Shown piece after piece: positions 1 through 6,031 of a stretch of 10,904 nt of DNA. The stretch spans positions 1 to 10,904 of the forward strand of contig JAEYSJ010000364.1 of NCBI GenBank assembly GCA_023434855.1, in the 5' to 3' direction. The stretch is from Bacillota bacterium. Its GTDB lineage: Bacteria > Bacillota_C > Negativicutes > JAEYSJ01. The notes under the pieces are model-generated. The model had not been told where the DNA came from and searched no databases. It saw nothing but the letters and a program-made list of their open reading frames with translations. A program made the position numbers and the translations under genes. Positions within the stretch are counted from its first letter, which is position 1; each line of letters starts with the position of its first letter.

Positions 1-46
1 AACCAGGACACCAGGTGGGGACATACTGGACTTTTAAATTCTCCAT
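1..46 (-). CDS. korB: 2-oxoacid:ferredoxin oxidoreductase beta subunit, N-terminus only (runs off left edge)
   Basis: Reading leftward, the ATG at 46-44 shares its A with the TGA of the alpha subunit (48-46), a translational-coupling overlap. Fifteen codons are visible, giving MENLKVQYVPTWCPG. The TWCPG segment is the start of the TWCPGC motif at the N-terminus of KorB/PorB-type beta subunits, where the cysteine is a ligand of the [4Fe-4S] cluster beside thiamine diphosphate. The rest lies outside the window. The overlap and the position straight after the gamma-alpha subunit match the usual korAB order. The substrate (2-oxoglutarate, pyruvate or another 2-oxoacid) cannot be told from this piece. 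Confidence 0.85.
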   Translation of the reverse strand, partial: MENLKVQYVPTWCPG

Positions 47-1791
47 CAGGACAGCGCCTCCTTTATTTTAGCTGCTATCGCGGAAGGAACGAATGGACGT
101 GAGTCATATTTTAAGTAGCTTGCGTCCATGCTAAAACCGGTATTCGCACGTATCATTCCGCCCAGTTGAGCGGTTTTATTGCCTTCGATCAGCAAAGTTC
201 TTTTACTGGATTGCAGCACATCCTGTACGGCAGCGGCAGGAAATGGAGATGGATATAAAATTTGCAGAAAATTAACTGGCTCTCCAACCTGGCTTATGGC
301 TTCTAGAATTGCGCTTTTTGTAGATCCCCAGCTAATGACGGTGAGTTCGGCATCTTTTGGGCCGTGTAGTTTGATTCCCGGAATATCCTCCAGCATTGCG
401 GGGATTTTACTAAACAGCTTATCAATTCCGTCAGCGGTTATTTCCGGCTCTGTGGCGGCATATTCGCGGTTCCCCGAACTGTAAAAGCCGTCTTCCCCAT
501 GCGTATAGCTTGTGGCAATATGTCTGCCGCCTTTTTGCCCCGGGATTGCCCGGGGTGATACCCCATCTGCGGTGATACTGTAGCGCAAATATGGCTGATT
601 TGCATTGAGCCATGTTTCATCTACCAATTTTCCGCGATCAATTTTGAGGTTTGTATCGTCAAAATAGGAATGAACGGCGCTTGAGTCAGCCAAATATTTA
701 TCTGTCAGTATTATTCCCGGGACTTGATATTTCTCTACAAGATTAAACAGGCGGAATGTTTCATAAAAGCATTCGTCGATATCTCCCGGAGCCATTATAA
801 TTCGCGGAAATTCACCCTGTGAAGCGTGTACGACAAAATTAAGATCAGCCTGCGCGGTGCGGGTAGGCAAACCTGTACTGGGTCCTCCCCGCTGCGCTTC
901 AACAATGACCAGGGGGACTTCTCCCTGAGCGGCAAAACCCAGGGCTTCCACCATCAATGAAAACCCTCCGCCGCTAGTGGCACCAATGGAGCGGACACCG
1001 GCAAAACCGGCACCGATAAGCATATTGACAGCGGCAATTTCATCTTCGGCTTGCTTAAATACCAAACCGTAATCAGCCGCATGGTCGGCTAAATATGTTA
1101 GAACACTGGAACCGGGCGTCATTGGGTAGCCGGCGGCAAATTTTACGCCTGCCTTGATTGCCGCCATGGAAATTGCGTCATTACCGGTTAACAGCAATTT
1201 TTTTTTACCATCCGGTTGCAGTGCAAAAGGAAATGCTCTGTGTTCCTTATATTGTTTCCGGGTCTGATCGAAAGTTTGGCGGAGAAGATCAAGGTTTTGC
1301 TGTAAAATATTTGGTTTTTTAAATTCAAATTGCATTATATCTGCAAGTGCCTCTAAGGGGAAGCCGGACAGTGCGCAAAAAGCTCCCACCATAGCGCTGT
1401 TTGCCATAATCCTGGCATCGCCTGCGAGAGAACCAATTAGCTGAAGCGGGTACAGCTTTACCGCTCCCGGAATTCTTGCTATATCCGGCTGTACTGCATC
1501 GCTGTCATATAAAATCGCCGCGCCGGGGTTTAGCATTTCGTAATTCTGATCCAATGCCTCCTGGGACAATGCTCCCAAAAAATCAAGCCTTTCTTCATAA
1601 GCTTCCACTGTCGTGCTGTCGAAGCAAACACGGCAAGTATTAAGGCCACCTTTAATCAATGAGGGGTATTCATTAACTACAAATGCCCATAAGCCATTGC
1701 GAGACCCGGCCTTGGCGATCATCATGCCTGCGCTCATAATGCCAAACCCTGCTTGACCGCCAAACATGACAGTAAATGGTTTTTGCGACAT
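46..1791 (-). CDS. korA: 2-oxoacid:acceptor oxidoreductase, fused gamma-alpha subunit (KorA type)
   Basis: This 581-residue protein is the fused gamma-alpha subunit of a ferredoxin-dependent 2-oxoacid oxidoreductase. With the beta subunit it oxidatively decarboxylates a 2-oxoacid to an acyl-CoA and reduces ferredoxin in the cytosol. Residues 1 to about 185 form the gamma domain, with GGQAGFG at 11-17. Residues from about 200 form the pyrimidine-binding alpha domain, with GYPMTPGSS at 221-229 (the YPITPSS-type motif), QAEDE at 247-251, TSGGG at 272-276 and RGGPSTGLPT at 301-310. No ferredoxin-like domain is fused, so electrons go to a separate ferredoxin. The start is supported by GGAGGG six bases before the ATG. 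It lies 27 bases after the peroxiredoxin gene and overlaps korB, so the three probably form one operon. Family assignment is firm; the true 2-oxoacid is not known. Confidence 0.93.
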   Translation of the reverse strand: MSQKPFTVMFGGQAGFGIMSAGMMIAKAGSRNGLWAFVVNEYPSLIKGGLNTCRVCFDSTTVEAYEERLDFLGALSQEALDQNYEMLNPGAAILYDSDAVQPDIARIPGAVKLYPLQLIGSLAGDARIMANSAMVGAFCALSGFPLEALADIMQFEFKKPNILQQNLDLLRQTFDQTRKQYKEHRAFPFALQPDGKKKLLLTGNDAISMAAIKAGVKFAAGYPMTPGSSVLTYLADHAADYGLVFKQAEDEIAAVNMLIGAGFAGVRSIGATSGGGFSLMVEALGFAAQGEVPLVIVEAQRGGPSTGLPTRTAQADLNFVVHASQGEFPRIIMAPGDIDECFYETFRLFNLVEKYQVPGIILTDKYLADSSAVHSYFDDTNLKIDRGKLVDETWLNANQPYLRYSITADGVSPRAIPGQKGGRHIATSYTHGEDGFYSSGNREYAATEPEITADGIDKLFSKIPAMLEDIPGIKLHGPKDAELTVISWGSTKSAILEAISQVGEPVNFLQILYPSPFPAAAVQDVLQSSKRTLLIEGNKTAQLGGMIRANTGFSMDASYLKYDSRPFVPSAIAAKIKEALS

Positions 1792-1818
1792 AAAGTACCC
1801 TCCGTTTCATGCATTTTT

Positions 1819-2280
1819 TCATGAAGTTTTAATATAGTTGAGCACTTCCATAATATCCGGCAGTTCATGAATATCATAGATTTTGACCCAGGTAACTTTT
1901 CCGTCTTCTCCTATAAGAACATTTGCCCGTTCGGAGAATCCTTCTATTTCGCGAAAAAGGCCGTATTCATTGGCAACTCCGCCATGTGGCCAAAAGTCGG
2001 CCAGCAGTTTAACACTGGCAATTCTTAATTCTTTTGCCCAGGCATTCTTGCATGGATGAGAATCAACACTTAATCCTAATGGGATGGTGTTGTATTGTTC
2101 AAATTCGGCTAGATTCATTTCTAATGCCTGCATCTGCTCGGCACAAACCCGGGTCCAGGCAAGGGGATGCCATGACAGTAATACTTTTTTGCCACTGTAA
2201 TCTGAAAGGCGAATATCCTGACCGCGATTATCTTTTAAAACAAAATCGGGTGCATTATCCCCAACAGCTATTCGTTTCAT
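1819..2280 (-). CDS. Peroxiredoxin (AhpC/TSA family)
   Basis: A 153-residue cytosolic thiol peroxidase that would reduce hydrogen peroxide or organic hydroperoxides using a thiol reductant. The peroxidatic motif PxxxTxxC is intact as PLAWTRVC, placing the peroxidatic cysteine at residue 46. A second cysteine, C77 in SVDSHPCK, is a candidate resolving residue. The SVDS...AWAKEL segment and the ERANVLIGEDGKV strand are typical of the AhpE/BCP-like branch. I chose the ATG at 2280 because GGAGG at 2294-2290 is nine bases upstream; the ATG at 2289 would abut that ribosome binding site with no spacer. It is the first gene of a leftward unit with korA and korB, transcribed away from the oxygen-defence operon on the other strand. 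Its electron donor is not visible here. Confidence 0.88.
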   Translation of the reverse strand: MKRIAVGDNAPDFVLKDNRGQDIRLSDYSGKKVLLSWHPLAWTRVCAEQMQALEMNLAEFEQYNTIPLGLSVDSHPCKNAWAKELRIASVKLLADFWPHGGVANEYGLFREIEGFSERANVLIGEDGKVTWVKIYDIHELPDIMEVLNYIKTS

Positions 2281-2321
2281 AGGAATCATCCTCCACTCAT
2301 AATAAAGATAATTTGCTTACT

Positions 2322-2340
2322 ATTATAATTTATAAATTAT
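2322..2340 (-). promoter_or_regulatory. Candidate prx promoter -10 box with overlapping 16-bp palindrome
   Basis: On the minus strand TATAAT occupies 2327-2322, a good -10 box about 42 bases before the peroxiredoxin ATG. It overlaps a perfect 16-base palindrome, ATAATTTATAAATTAT, at 2325-2340. The position suits a repressor operator. PerR- or Fur-type control would be plausible for a peroxiredoxin, but the sequence does not match the 7-1-7 boxes of those families cleanly. No good -35 box is seen, and AT-rich DNA often contains chance palindromes. Confidence 0.35.
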
Positions 2341-2378
2341 CTTTAGAAAACCCTTCTTTAATAGAAAAAAATATTGGA

Positions 2379-2418
2379 AAAAAGGCGGATTGGAATGGGA
2401 GTTCTGATCTGCCTTTTT
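2379..2418. terminator. Terminator-like hairpin, possibly bidirectional
   Basis: Arms AAAAAGGCGGAT (2379-2390) and ATCTGCCTTTTT (2407-2418) pair over 12 positions with one G-U, around a 16-base loop. The A-run and T-run at the ends give a U-tail in either direction. It lies upstream of both divergent genes, so it would insulate against read-through or antisense transcription and not end an obvious gene. Confidence 0.5.
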
Positions 2419-2511
2419 AGTTTATGTGAGGCGGGACTGTGCCATGACATATATAAGAAGTGACAGCATTTTATTGTGAATCGTAAATTCTGTTCGTTGA
2501 TTGACACTTTT

Positions 2512-2524
2512 TGCACAGTGTGCA
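2512..2524. promoter_or_regulatory. Candidate sigma-54 activator site 1 (TGCAC-N3-GTGCA)
   Basis: TGCACAGTGTGCA is a perfect inverted repeat about the central G at 2518. It sits 76 bases before the -24 GG of the downstream sigma-54 promoter, centred near -108 from the predicted start. A related dyad occurs at the same distance from the second sigma-54 promoter. Upstream dyads at about -100 are the usual binding sites of NtrC-family activators. Which protein binds is inferred. Confidence 0.6.
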
Positions 2525-2598
2525 TGGGGGTTGTTCTTAAAGGTACACTGACTGAAAAATGCAGCTTCACTGTAGTATGAATTATTGGACTTTGTGGT

Positions 2599-2615
2599 TT
2601 GGCATAAATCTTGCT
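2599..2615 (+). promoter_or_regulatory. Sigma-54 (-24/-12) promoter of the bacterioferritin-rubrerythrin unit
   Basis: TTGGCATAAATCTTGCT matches the sigma-54 consensus TGGCAC-N5-TTGCW, with GG (2601-2602) and GC (2613-2614) separated by exactly ten bases. The predicted transcription start is near 2626, giving an 85-base leader before the first small ORF. A TGCAC dyad lies upstream at an activator-like distance. Confidence 0.75.
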
Positions 2616-2640
2616 TTATATATTTTGCAGAGTAATACTG

Positions 2641-2654
2641 TCGGGTCTACCCGA
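2641..2654 (+). promoter_or_regulatory. Short inverted repeat in the predicted mRNA leader
   Basis: TCGGGT-CT-ACCCGA is a perfect 6-2-6 inverted repeat at about +16 to +29 of the predicted sigma-54 transcript. In RNA it could fold as a five-pair stem with a UCUA loop near the 5' end; in DNA it could be an operator. No match to a known regulator box is recognised. Confidence 0.3.
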
Positions 2655-2710
2655 AGAATTTAAGTTATAAGACATATATTTTTAAGAAGAAAATCAGGGA
2701 GATGATGAAT

Positions 2711-2884
2711 ATGAAAGATATTAATCCTAGTTTTACACGGCAGCCGGAAGAGATTATGAAGTTCAAACACCTTGTCCAGATGTTGGTGTGGGCAAAGGGG
2801 AAAACTGGAAAGTCTTCAGCCGAAATTATTAGCGTAATATTGCGCAGGGGAAAAATGGAGATTGAAAGATCCTGCAATTATTAA
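2711..2884 (+). CDS. Small protein of unknown function, first ORF of the sigma-54 unit
   Basis: A 57-residue ORF starting MKDINPSFTRQPEE. I do not recognise the family. It has no signal peptide or membrane segment; it is basic toward the C-terminus (WAKGKTGKSS, ILRRGK) with a central stretch that could form an amphipathic helix. I prefer the ATG at 2711, nine bases after GGGAG (2697-2701), over the ATGs at 2702 and 2705, which lie too close to that site. It is the first open frame downstream of the sigma-54 promoter, about 85 bases from the predicted start, and 176 bases before the bacterioferritin gene. That position favours a real small gene, but length alone does not exclude a chance frame. 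Confidence 0.45.
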   Translation: MKDINPSFTRQPEEIMKFKHLVQMLVWAKGKTGKSSAEIISVILRRGKMEIERSCNY

Positions 2885-2922
2885 ATGGTTGCTGCGGCTT
2901 GTGAACAGGATTTTGATCAGTG

Positions 2923-2933
2923 AAAGGAGGTGA
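2923..2933 (+). promoter_or_regulatory. Full-length Shine-Dalgarno sequence without an obvious start codon
   Basis: AAAGGAGGTGA is an uninterrupted 11-base complement to the usual 3' end of 16S rRNA. No ATG, GTG or TTG lies at normal spacing; the nearest downstream ATG is at 2959, too far to be served by it. It lies in the 176-base gap before bacterioferritin, within the predicted transcript. It may mark a lost gene start, a ribosome standby or stalling site, or a start on an unusual codon. Confidence 0.35.
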
Positions 2934-3060
2934 GGTACAAGAATCCGGACGACTGGATATGCACTTTTTTCCTCAAGTTGCGACGTTAGCAAACAACATA
3001 AGCTTAAAGAATTTATTATGGGCTGTTGGTGTTTATATTTTTAAGAAGAGGTGTTGTTAA

Positions 3061-3528
3061 ATGAAAGGTAATTTAAAACTTATTGATACTCTGAATTCAC
3101 TTCTTGCCGATGAACTGAGCGCAATCAATCAGTATATTGTGCATGCCGAAGTATGCGAGAACTGGGGTTATGGCAAACTGCATGATCATTTCCAGAAACG
3201 CGCTATTGACGAGATGAAACATGCGGAAAAACTTATCGCCAGGATAATCTTCCTTGAAGGAAGACCTATTGTTACCGAGCTCAGGGGGATACACATCGGC
3301 AGTGAAGTGCCGAAGCAGCTTGAATATGACCATGCTGCAGAACTAACCGCTATTGAGGCATATAATGCGGCGATTAAGCTTGCCGGAGAGGTAAACGATT
3401 TCGCTACCCGTGAAATACTCGAACACATTCTGAATGATGAGGACCGGCATATTGACGAAATTGAGGAACTTCAGGATCAAATTTCGCAGATGACCCTTGG
3501 CATATTCTTATCGACCCAGGTAGGATAA
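3061..3528 (+). CDS. bfr: Bacterioferritin
   Basis: A 155-residue ferritin-family protein, close to the usual 155-160 of bacterioferritins, which assemble as 24-mers that oxidise Fe(II) at a dinuclear centre and store the ferric mineral. All six ferroxidase ligands stand at their canonical numbers: E18, E51, H54, E94, E127 and H130. M52, the axial ligand of the inter-subunit haem, is present, which favours bacterioferritin over the haem-free ferritin or Dps families. The ATG follows AAGAGGTG by seven bases. It sits in the sigma-54-driven unit with superoxide reductase and rubrerythrin, where removing free Fe(II) would limit Fenton chemistry while peroxide is being cleared. Ferredoxin genes follow at once and could supply electrons for iron release; that link is inference. 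Confidence 0.95.
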   Translation: MKGNLKLIDTLNSLLADELSAINQYIVHAEVCENWGYGKLHDHFQKRAIDEMKHAEKLIARIIFLEGRPIVTELRGIHIGSEVPKQLEYDHAAELTAIEAYNAAIKLAGEVNDFATREILEHILNDEDRHIDEIEELQDQISQMTLGIFLSTQVG

Positions 3529-3557
3529 AAATTAAAAAAATGAGGAGATGAGTAACG

Positions 3558-3731
3558 ATGGCTTATACTATTACTGATAAGTGTGACAAAGCTGGAGCAT
3601 GCAAACCTGTTTGTCCCGTAGATGCTATTTCTGAAGGAGCAACAAAGTATATTATTGATCCGGAAATTTGTGTTGACTGCGGCGCTTGTGCCGAAGCCTG
3701 CCCCGCGTCAGCCATTGAAGCGCCTAAGTAA
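3558..3731 (+). CDS. Ferredoxin, first tandem copy, with a modified first cluster motif
   Basis: A 57-residue clostridial-type ferredoxin starting MAYTITDKC. The second cluster motif is standard, CVDCGACAEACP (C38, C41, C44, C48). The first reads CDKAGACKPVCP: cysteines at 9, 15 and 19, with alanine at 12 where the second cysteine of CxxCxxCxxxCP should be. It may therefore carry a [3Fe-4S] cluster or a [4Fe-4S] cluster with an open or non-cysteine site there, next to a normal [4Fe-4S]. The ribosome binding site is GAGGAG at 3542-3547. It lies 29 bases after bacterioferritin and is followed by a near-identical paralogue. Likely partners are the divergently encoded 2-oxoacid oxidoreductase as donor and the reductases of this operon as acceptors; neither is shown by sequence. 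Confidence 0.92.
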   Translation: MAYTITDKCDKAGACKPVCPVDAISEGATKYIIDPEICVDCGACAEACPASAIEAPK

Positions 3732-3811
3732 TTGAGTTGCCAAGGCGAAAAGGGAAGATGTCACATAAAATTAATAATTTCTAAATATAATGAAAAGGGA
3801 GATGAGTAACA

Positions 3812-3985
3812 ATGGCTTATACCATTACTGACAAGTGCGACAAAATTGGAGCATGCAAGCCTGTCTGTCCTGTCGAAGCAATTTCGGAGGGAGCAACGAA
3901 ATATATTATTGATCCGGAAATTTGTGTTGACTGCGGCGCTTGTGCCGAAGCCTGCCCCGCATCGGCAATTGAGCCACCTAAATAA
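3812..3985 (+). CDS. Ferredoxin, second tandem copy, with the same modified motif
   Basis: A 57-residue paralogue of the preceding ferredoxin. Protein differences are few: I12 for A12, E22 for D22 and P55 for A55. The first motif is again short of its second cysteine (CDKIGACKPVCP), while the second motif CVDCGACAEACP is complete. Conservation of the missing cysteine in both copies argues against a chance lesion. The leader is also duplicated (GAGATGAGTAAC just before both ATGs). The DNA of the second half is almost unchanged, including silent positions, which points to recent duplication or gene conversion. It follows the first copy by 80 bases, and a long hairpin lies between it and the superoxide reductase gene. 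Confidence 0.92.
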   Translation: MAYTITDKCDKIGACKPVCPVEAISEGATKYIIDPEICVDCGACAEACPASAIEPPK

Positions 3986-4028
3986 TTAGTCACAATATTA
4001 TGGAGAGTTGAAAGCCGGGAGAAATGAT

Positions 4029-4120
4029 AAAGATTTACAATGTACGAGCGTGCAGGTCATACAACAGCTAAGCATTTAGCCTTAACTTGTTGTATGCTGC
4101 ACGTAACATTGTAAATCTTT
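4029..4120. repeat. Long interrupted hairpin between ferredoxin and superoxide reductase genes
   Basis: A 92-nt inverted repeat. The outer arms AAAGATTTACAATGT (4029-4043) and its exact complement (4106-4120) pair over 15 bases. After an internal loop, CGTGCAG (4049-4055) pairs with 4097-4103, then CATACAACA (4058-4066) with 4088-4096 past a 2-base bulge. The loop holds GCTAA-GCAT-TTAGC (4067-4080). The right arm runs into TTTTATTT, so it could act as an attenuator or mRNA-processing site inside the operon. Perfect outer arms with looser inner ones also fit a small non-autonomous element. No clear target duplication is seen, only TA on both sides. It holds no gene. Confidence 0.7.
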
Positions 4121-4162
4121 TATTTAAGGTTAGAAAAAAGCATAAAAAAAAGGGGGATTATT

Positions 4163-4558
4163 ATGAAATTTTCGGAAATTATTCAAAGCGCTGACTGGAA
4201 AACAGAAAAGCATATACCGGTGATTGAGGCGCCGGAGAGTGTTAAAGCCGGTGAAAAATTTACTGTGCAGGTTACGGTGGGCAAGGAAATTGCGCATCCC
4301 AATACAACGGAACACCATATTCGCTGGATACGGCTATATTTTAAGCCGGATGACGGAAAATTCGCCTATGATGTAGCATTGTTCGAATTCGACGCCCATG
4401 GAGAATCGGTTGACGGCCCCAATAAAGGGCTGGTGTACACCGAACCAGCGGGTAATATCGTACTAAAACTAAGCGGGTCAGGTACTCTGGTGGCTACTTC
4501 CTACTGCAATATCCACGGCGTATGGGAATCGGCCAAACCAATTAAGGTTGGGACCTAA
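4163..4558 (+). CDS. Superoxide reductase, class II (neelaredoxin type)
   Basis: A 131-residue protein that reduces superoxide to hydrogen peroxide at a mononuclear Fe(His)4(Cys) centre, without making oxygen as superoxide dismutase does. The active-site EKHIP motif gives E15, K16 and H17; HPNTTEHH gives H45 and H51; the C-terminal CNIHG gives C115 and H118. The short N-terminal desulforedoxin domain of class I enzymes is absent, so an external donor such as rubredoxin or the rubredoxin domain of rubrerythrin is expected. AGGGGG lies a few bases before the ATG. It is followed by WrbA and rubrerythrin; the peroxide it makes is the substrate of the latter. Its first 18 bases from GGGATT onward recur exactly at the start of the small ORF at 7883. 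Confidence 0.95.
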   Translation: MKFSEIIQSADWKTEKHIPVIEAPESVKAGEKFTVQVTVGKEIAHPNTTEHHIRWIRLYFKPDDGKFAYDVALFEFDAHGESVDGPNKGLVYTEPAGNIVLKLSGSGTLVATSYCNIHGVWESAKPIKVGT

Positions 4559-4603
4559 GTCTCCAAAATAATAATCTGCGATATAATGGAGGACGATGCT
4601 AGA

Positions 4604-5215
4604 ATGAAAGTATTAATTGTCTATTATTCTATGTATGGGCATATTCATAAAATGGCTGAGGCTGTCGCTGAGGGAGTGCGGGAAGTGGCGGGAGCGGAAG
4701 CAATTTTGCGCCGGGTTCCGGAAACATTGTCTCAGGAAATCCTCGGAAAAATGGGAGCAATCGAAGCGCAAAAGTCATTCGCCCATATTCCTGTGTGCAC
4801 GATGGAAGAGTTGGCATCCGCTGATGCCGTCATTTTTGGTACACCTACCCGGTTTGGCAATATGTGCGGTCAAATGCGACAGTTCCTCGACGCTACAGGT
4901 CAGTTATGGATGCAGGGGGCGCTTGTCGGCAAAGTAGGCAGTGTCTTTACCAGCAGTGGAACCCAACATGGCGGACAAGAGTCTACGATACTTAGTTTTC
5001 ACATCACACTCCTCCATCAGGGAATGCTTCTGGCTGGATTGCCTTACTCTTTCCAGGGTCAAATAGGTATTGATGAAATAACAGGAGGCTCCCCTTACGG
5101 GGCAACCACAATTGCCGGTACCCAAGGAGAACGGCAGCCAAGCCAAAACGAACTGGCAGGAGCGCGCTATCAGGGGAAACACGTGGCAACTATTGCCGCT
5201 AAACTAGGCAAATAG
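4604..5215 (+). CDS. wrbA: NAD(P)H:quinone oxidoreductase, WrbA family flavoprotein
   Basis: A 203-residue flavodoxin-fold protein of normal WrbA length. These FMN enzymes reduce quinones by two electrons with NAD(P)H, avoiding semiquinones that would generate superoxide. The phosphate loop is SMYGHI near residue 9. The family signature [25 protein letters not shown] segment lies in the middle, followed by [11 protein letters not shown] and the LLHQGM segment. I chose the ATG at 4604 (MKVLIVYYS) because flavodoxin folds begin with this strand and GGAGG at 4588-4592 precedes it by 11 bases; the upstream ATG at 4586 overlaps that site. It lies 45 bases after superoxide reductase and 20 before rubrerythrin, so it is surely co-transcribed with them. 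Confidence 0.93.
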   Translation: MKVLIVYYSMYGHIHKMAEAVAEGVREVAGAEAILRRVPETLSQEILGKMGAIEAQKSFAHIPVCTMEELASADAVIFGTPTRFGNMCGQMRQFLDATGQLWMQGALVGKVGSVFTSSGTQHGGQESTILSFHITLLHQGMLLAGLPYSFQGQIGIDEITGGSPYGATTIAGTQGERQPSQNELAGARYQGKHVATIAAKLGK

Positions 5216-5235
5216 AAATTTACGGGAGTGATACT

Positions 5236-5799
5236 ATGTCTGTCAAGAACGCTATGACTGGTGATTTTCTGCGTTCTGCTTATGGCGGAGAATCCATGGC
5301 CCATATGCGGTATCTTATTTGGGGCGACCATGCTGCAAAGCAAGGAATGCCTAACATCGCCAGACTGTTTCGTGGGATTTCCTATGCTGAGCAAGTCCAC
5401 GCTACCAATCATTTTATGGAACTTTGTGAACAGCAGGGTGGTGCGACCGTGACTGCCGGTGCGGTATTCGGTGTTGGATCATTGGTGGAGAATTTGCAGG
5501 GAGCTATTGATGGAGAAATCCATGAGATTGAACAAATGTATCCGGTATATTTGCAAACTGCTCAGTTCCAGCAGGAAAATGGTGCGGAACGTTCCTTTAG
5601 ATATGCATTAGAGGCGGAGAAAATACACGCCAGGATGTTTAAGGCTGCGCAGGATAATGCCAGACTGGGAAAAGATATGGAGCTGGGGAATATGCATGTT
5701 TGTTCGATCTGTGGCTATACCGGAGCGGGTGTCATGCCGGACATATGCCCTACATGCGGTGTTAAAAAAGAGTTGTTTAAGCTGTTTCCGGCCGATTGA
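5236..5799 (+). CDS. Rubrerythrin
   Basis: A 187-residue cytosolic NAD(P)H-linked peroxidase of anaerobes that reduces hydrogen peroxide to water, with electrons arriving through a rubredoxin-type site. The N-terminal ferritin-like domain carries the diiron ligands E19, E52, H55, E94, E97, E128 and H131. The C-terminal domain has the Fe(Cys)4 site in CSICG (C156, C159) and CPTCG (C171, C174). GGAGTG lies just before the ATG. It is the last gene of the sigma-54 unit and is followed by a strong terminator. Together with superoxide reductase it completes the superoxide-to-water route. The reductase that feeds it is not in the window. Confidence 0.95.
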   Translation: MSVKNAMTGDFLRSAYGGESMAHMRYLIWGDHAAKQGMPNIARLFRGISYAEQVHATNHFMELCEQQGGATVTAGAVFGVGSLVENLQGAIDGEIHEIEQMYPVYLQTAQFQQENGAERSFRYALEAEKIHARMFKAAQDNARLGKDMELGNMHVCSICGYTGAGVMPDICPTCGVKKELFKLFPAD

Positions 5800-5867
5800 T
5801 CAAACTTGGGTGTAAGCGCAACATGAAGGTGTGTGGCAACAATTGCAGAATTTCCGGTTCAGGATTT

Positions 5868-5903
5868 CAATAAGCCCCGCGTTAGCGGGGCTTATTGGTT
5901 TTT
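5868..5903 (+). terminator. Rho-independent terminator after rubrerythrin
   Basis: A perfect 13-base stem, CAATAAGCCCCGC (5868-5880) with its complement at 5885-5897, closed by GTTA and followed by GTTTTT. It ends the unit that begins at the first sigma-54 promoter. Confidence 0.95.
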
Positions 5904-5942
5904 CTATGTCTAGCGAACTTCCCCGGATATATTGTACCTAAT

Positions 5943-5955
5943 TGCACTATGTGTA
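5943..5955. promoter_or_regulatory. Candidate sigma-54 activator site 2 (TGCAC-N3-GTGTA)
   Basis: TGCACTATGTGTA is an imperfect copy of the dyad at 2512-2524. Aligned over 16 bases from TTGCAC, the two sites agree at 12 positions. Its end is 77 bases before the -24 GG of the second sigma-54 promoter, against 76 for site 1, centring near -109. The agreement of sequence and distance supports one shared activator. Confidence 0.55.
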
Positions 5956-6031
5956 CGTTTTCGTCATACTTGTGGCATTTTAAAAGTAGATCTGTAAGCG
6001 CGCGAACCTGACTCTGATAGGCTTTTGGATC

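Larger units (their letters stand above)
2290..2710. other. Divergent intergenic control region (about 420 bases without a recognised gene)
   Basis: This gap separates the leftward prx-korA-korB unit from the rightward bacterioferritin unit. It holds, in order, an AT-rich palindrome overlapping a candidate -10 box for prx (2322-2340), a long terminator-like hairpin (2379-2418), a TGCAC-N3-GTGCA dyad (2512-2524), a sigma-54 promoter (2599-2615) and a short inverted repeat in the predicted leader (2641-2654). I see no convincing coding region in it; the small open frames on the minus strand lack ribosome binding sites and recognisable motifs. Confidence 0.6.

Noticed and set aside
2430..2444. 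A minus-strand sigma-54-like sequence, TGGCACAGTCCCGCC, that might drive the peroxiredoxin unit
   Set aside because: GG to GC spacing is nine, not ten, and TTGC is absent; a TATAAT box lies nearer the gene.
2959..3060. 33-codon ORF ending directly before bacterioferritin
   Set aside because: No ribosome binding site at proper distance and no recognisable motif; mentioned only with the orphan Shine-Dalgarno.
4790..4800. GTGTGCACGAT inside wrbA as a further copy of the TGCAC dyad
   Set aside because: The half-site spacing differs, it is inside a conserved coding region, and no sigma-54 promoter follows.
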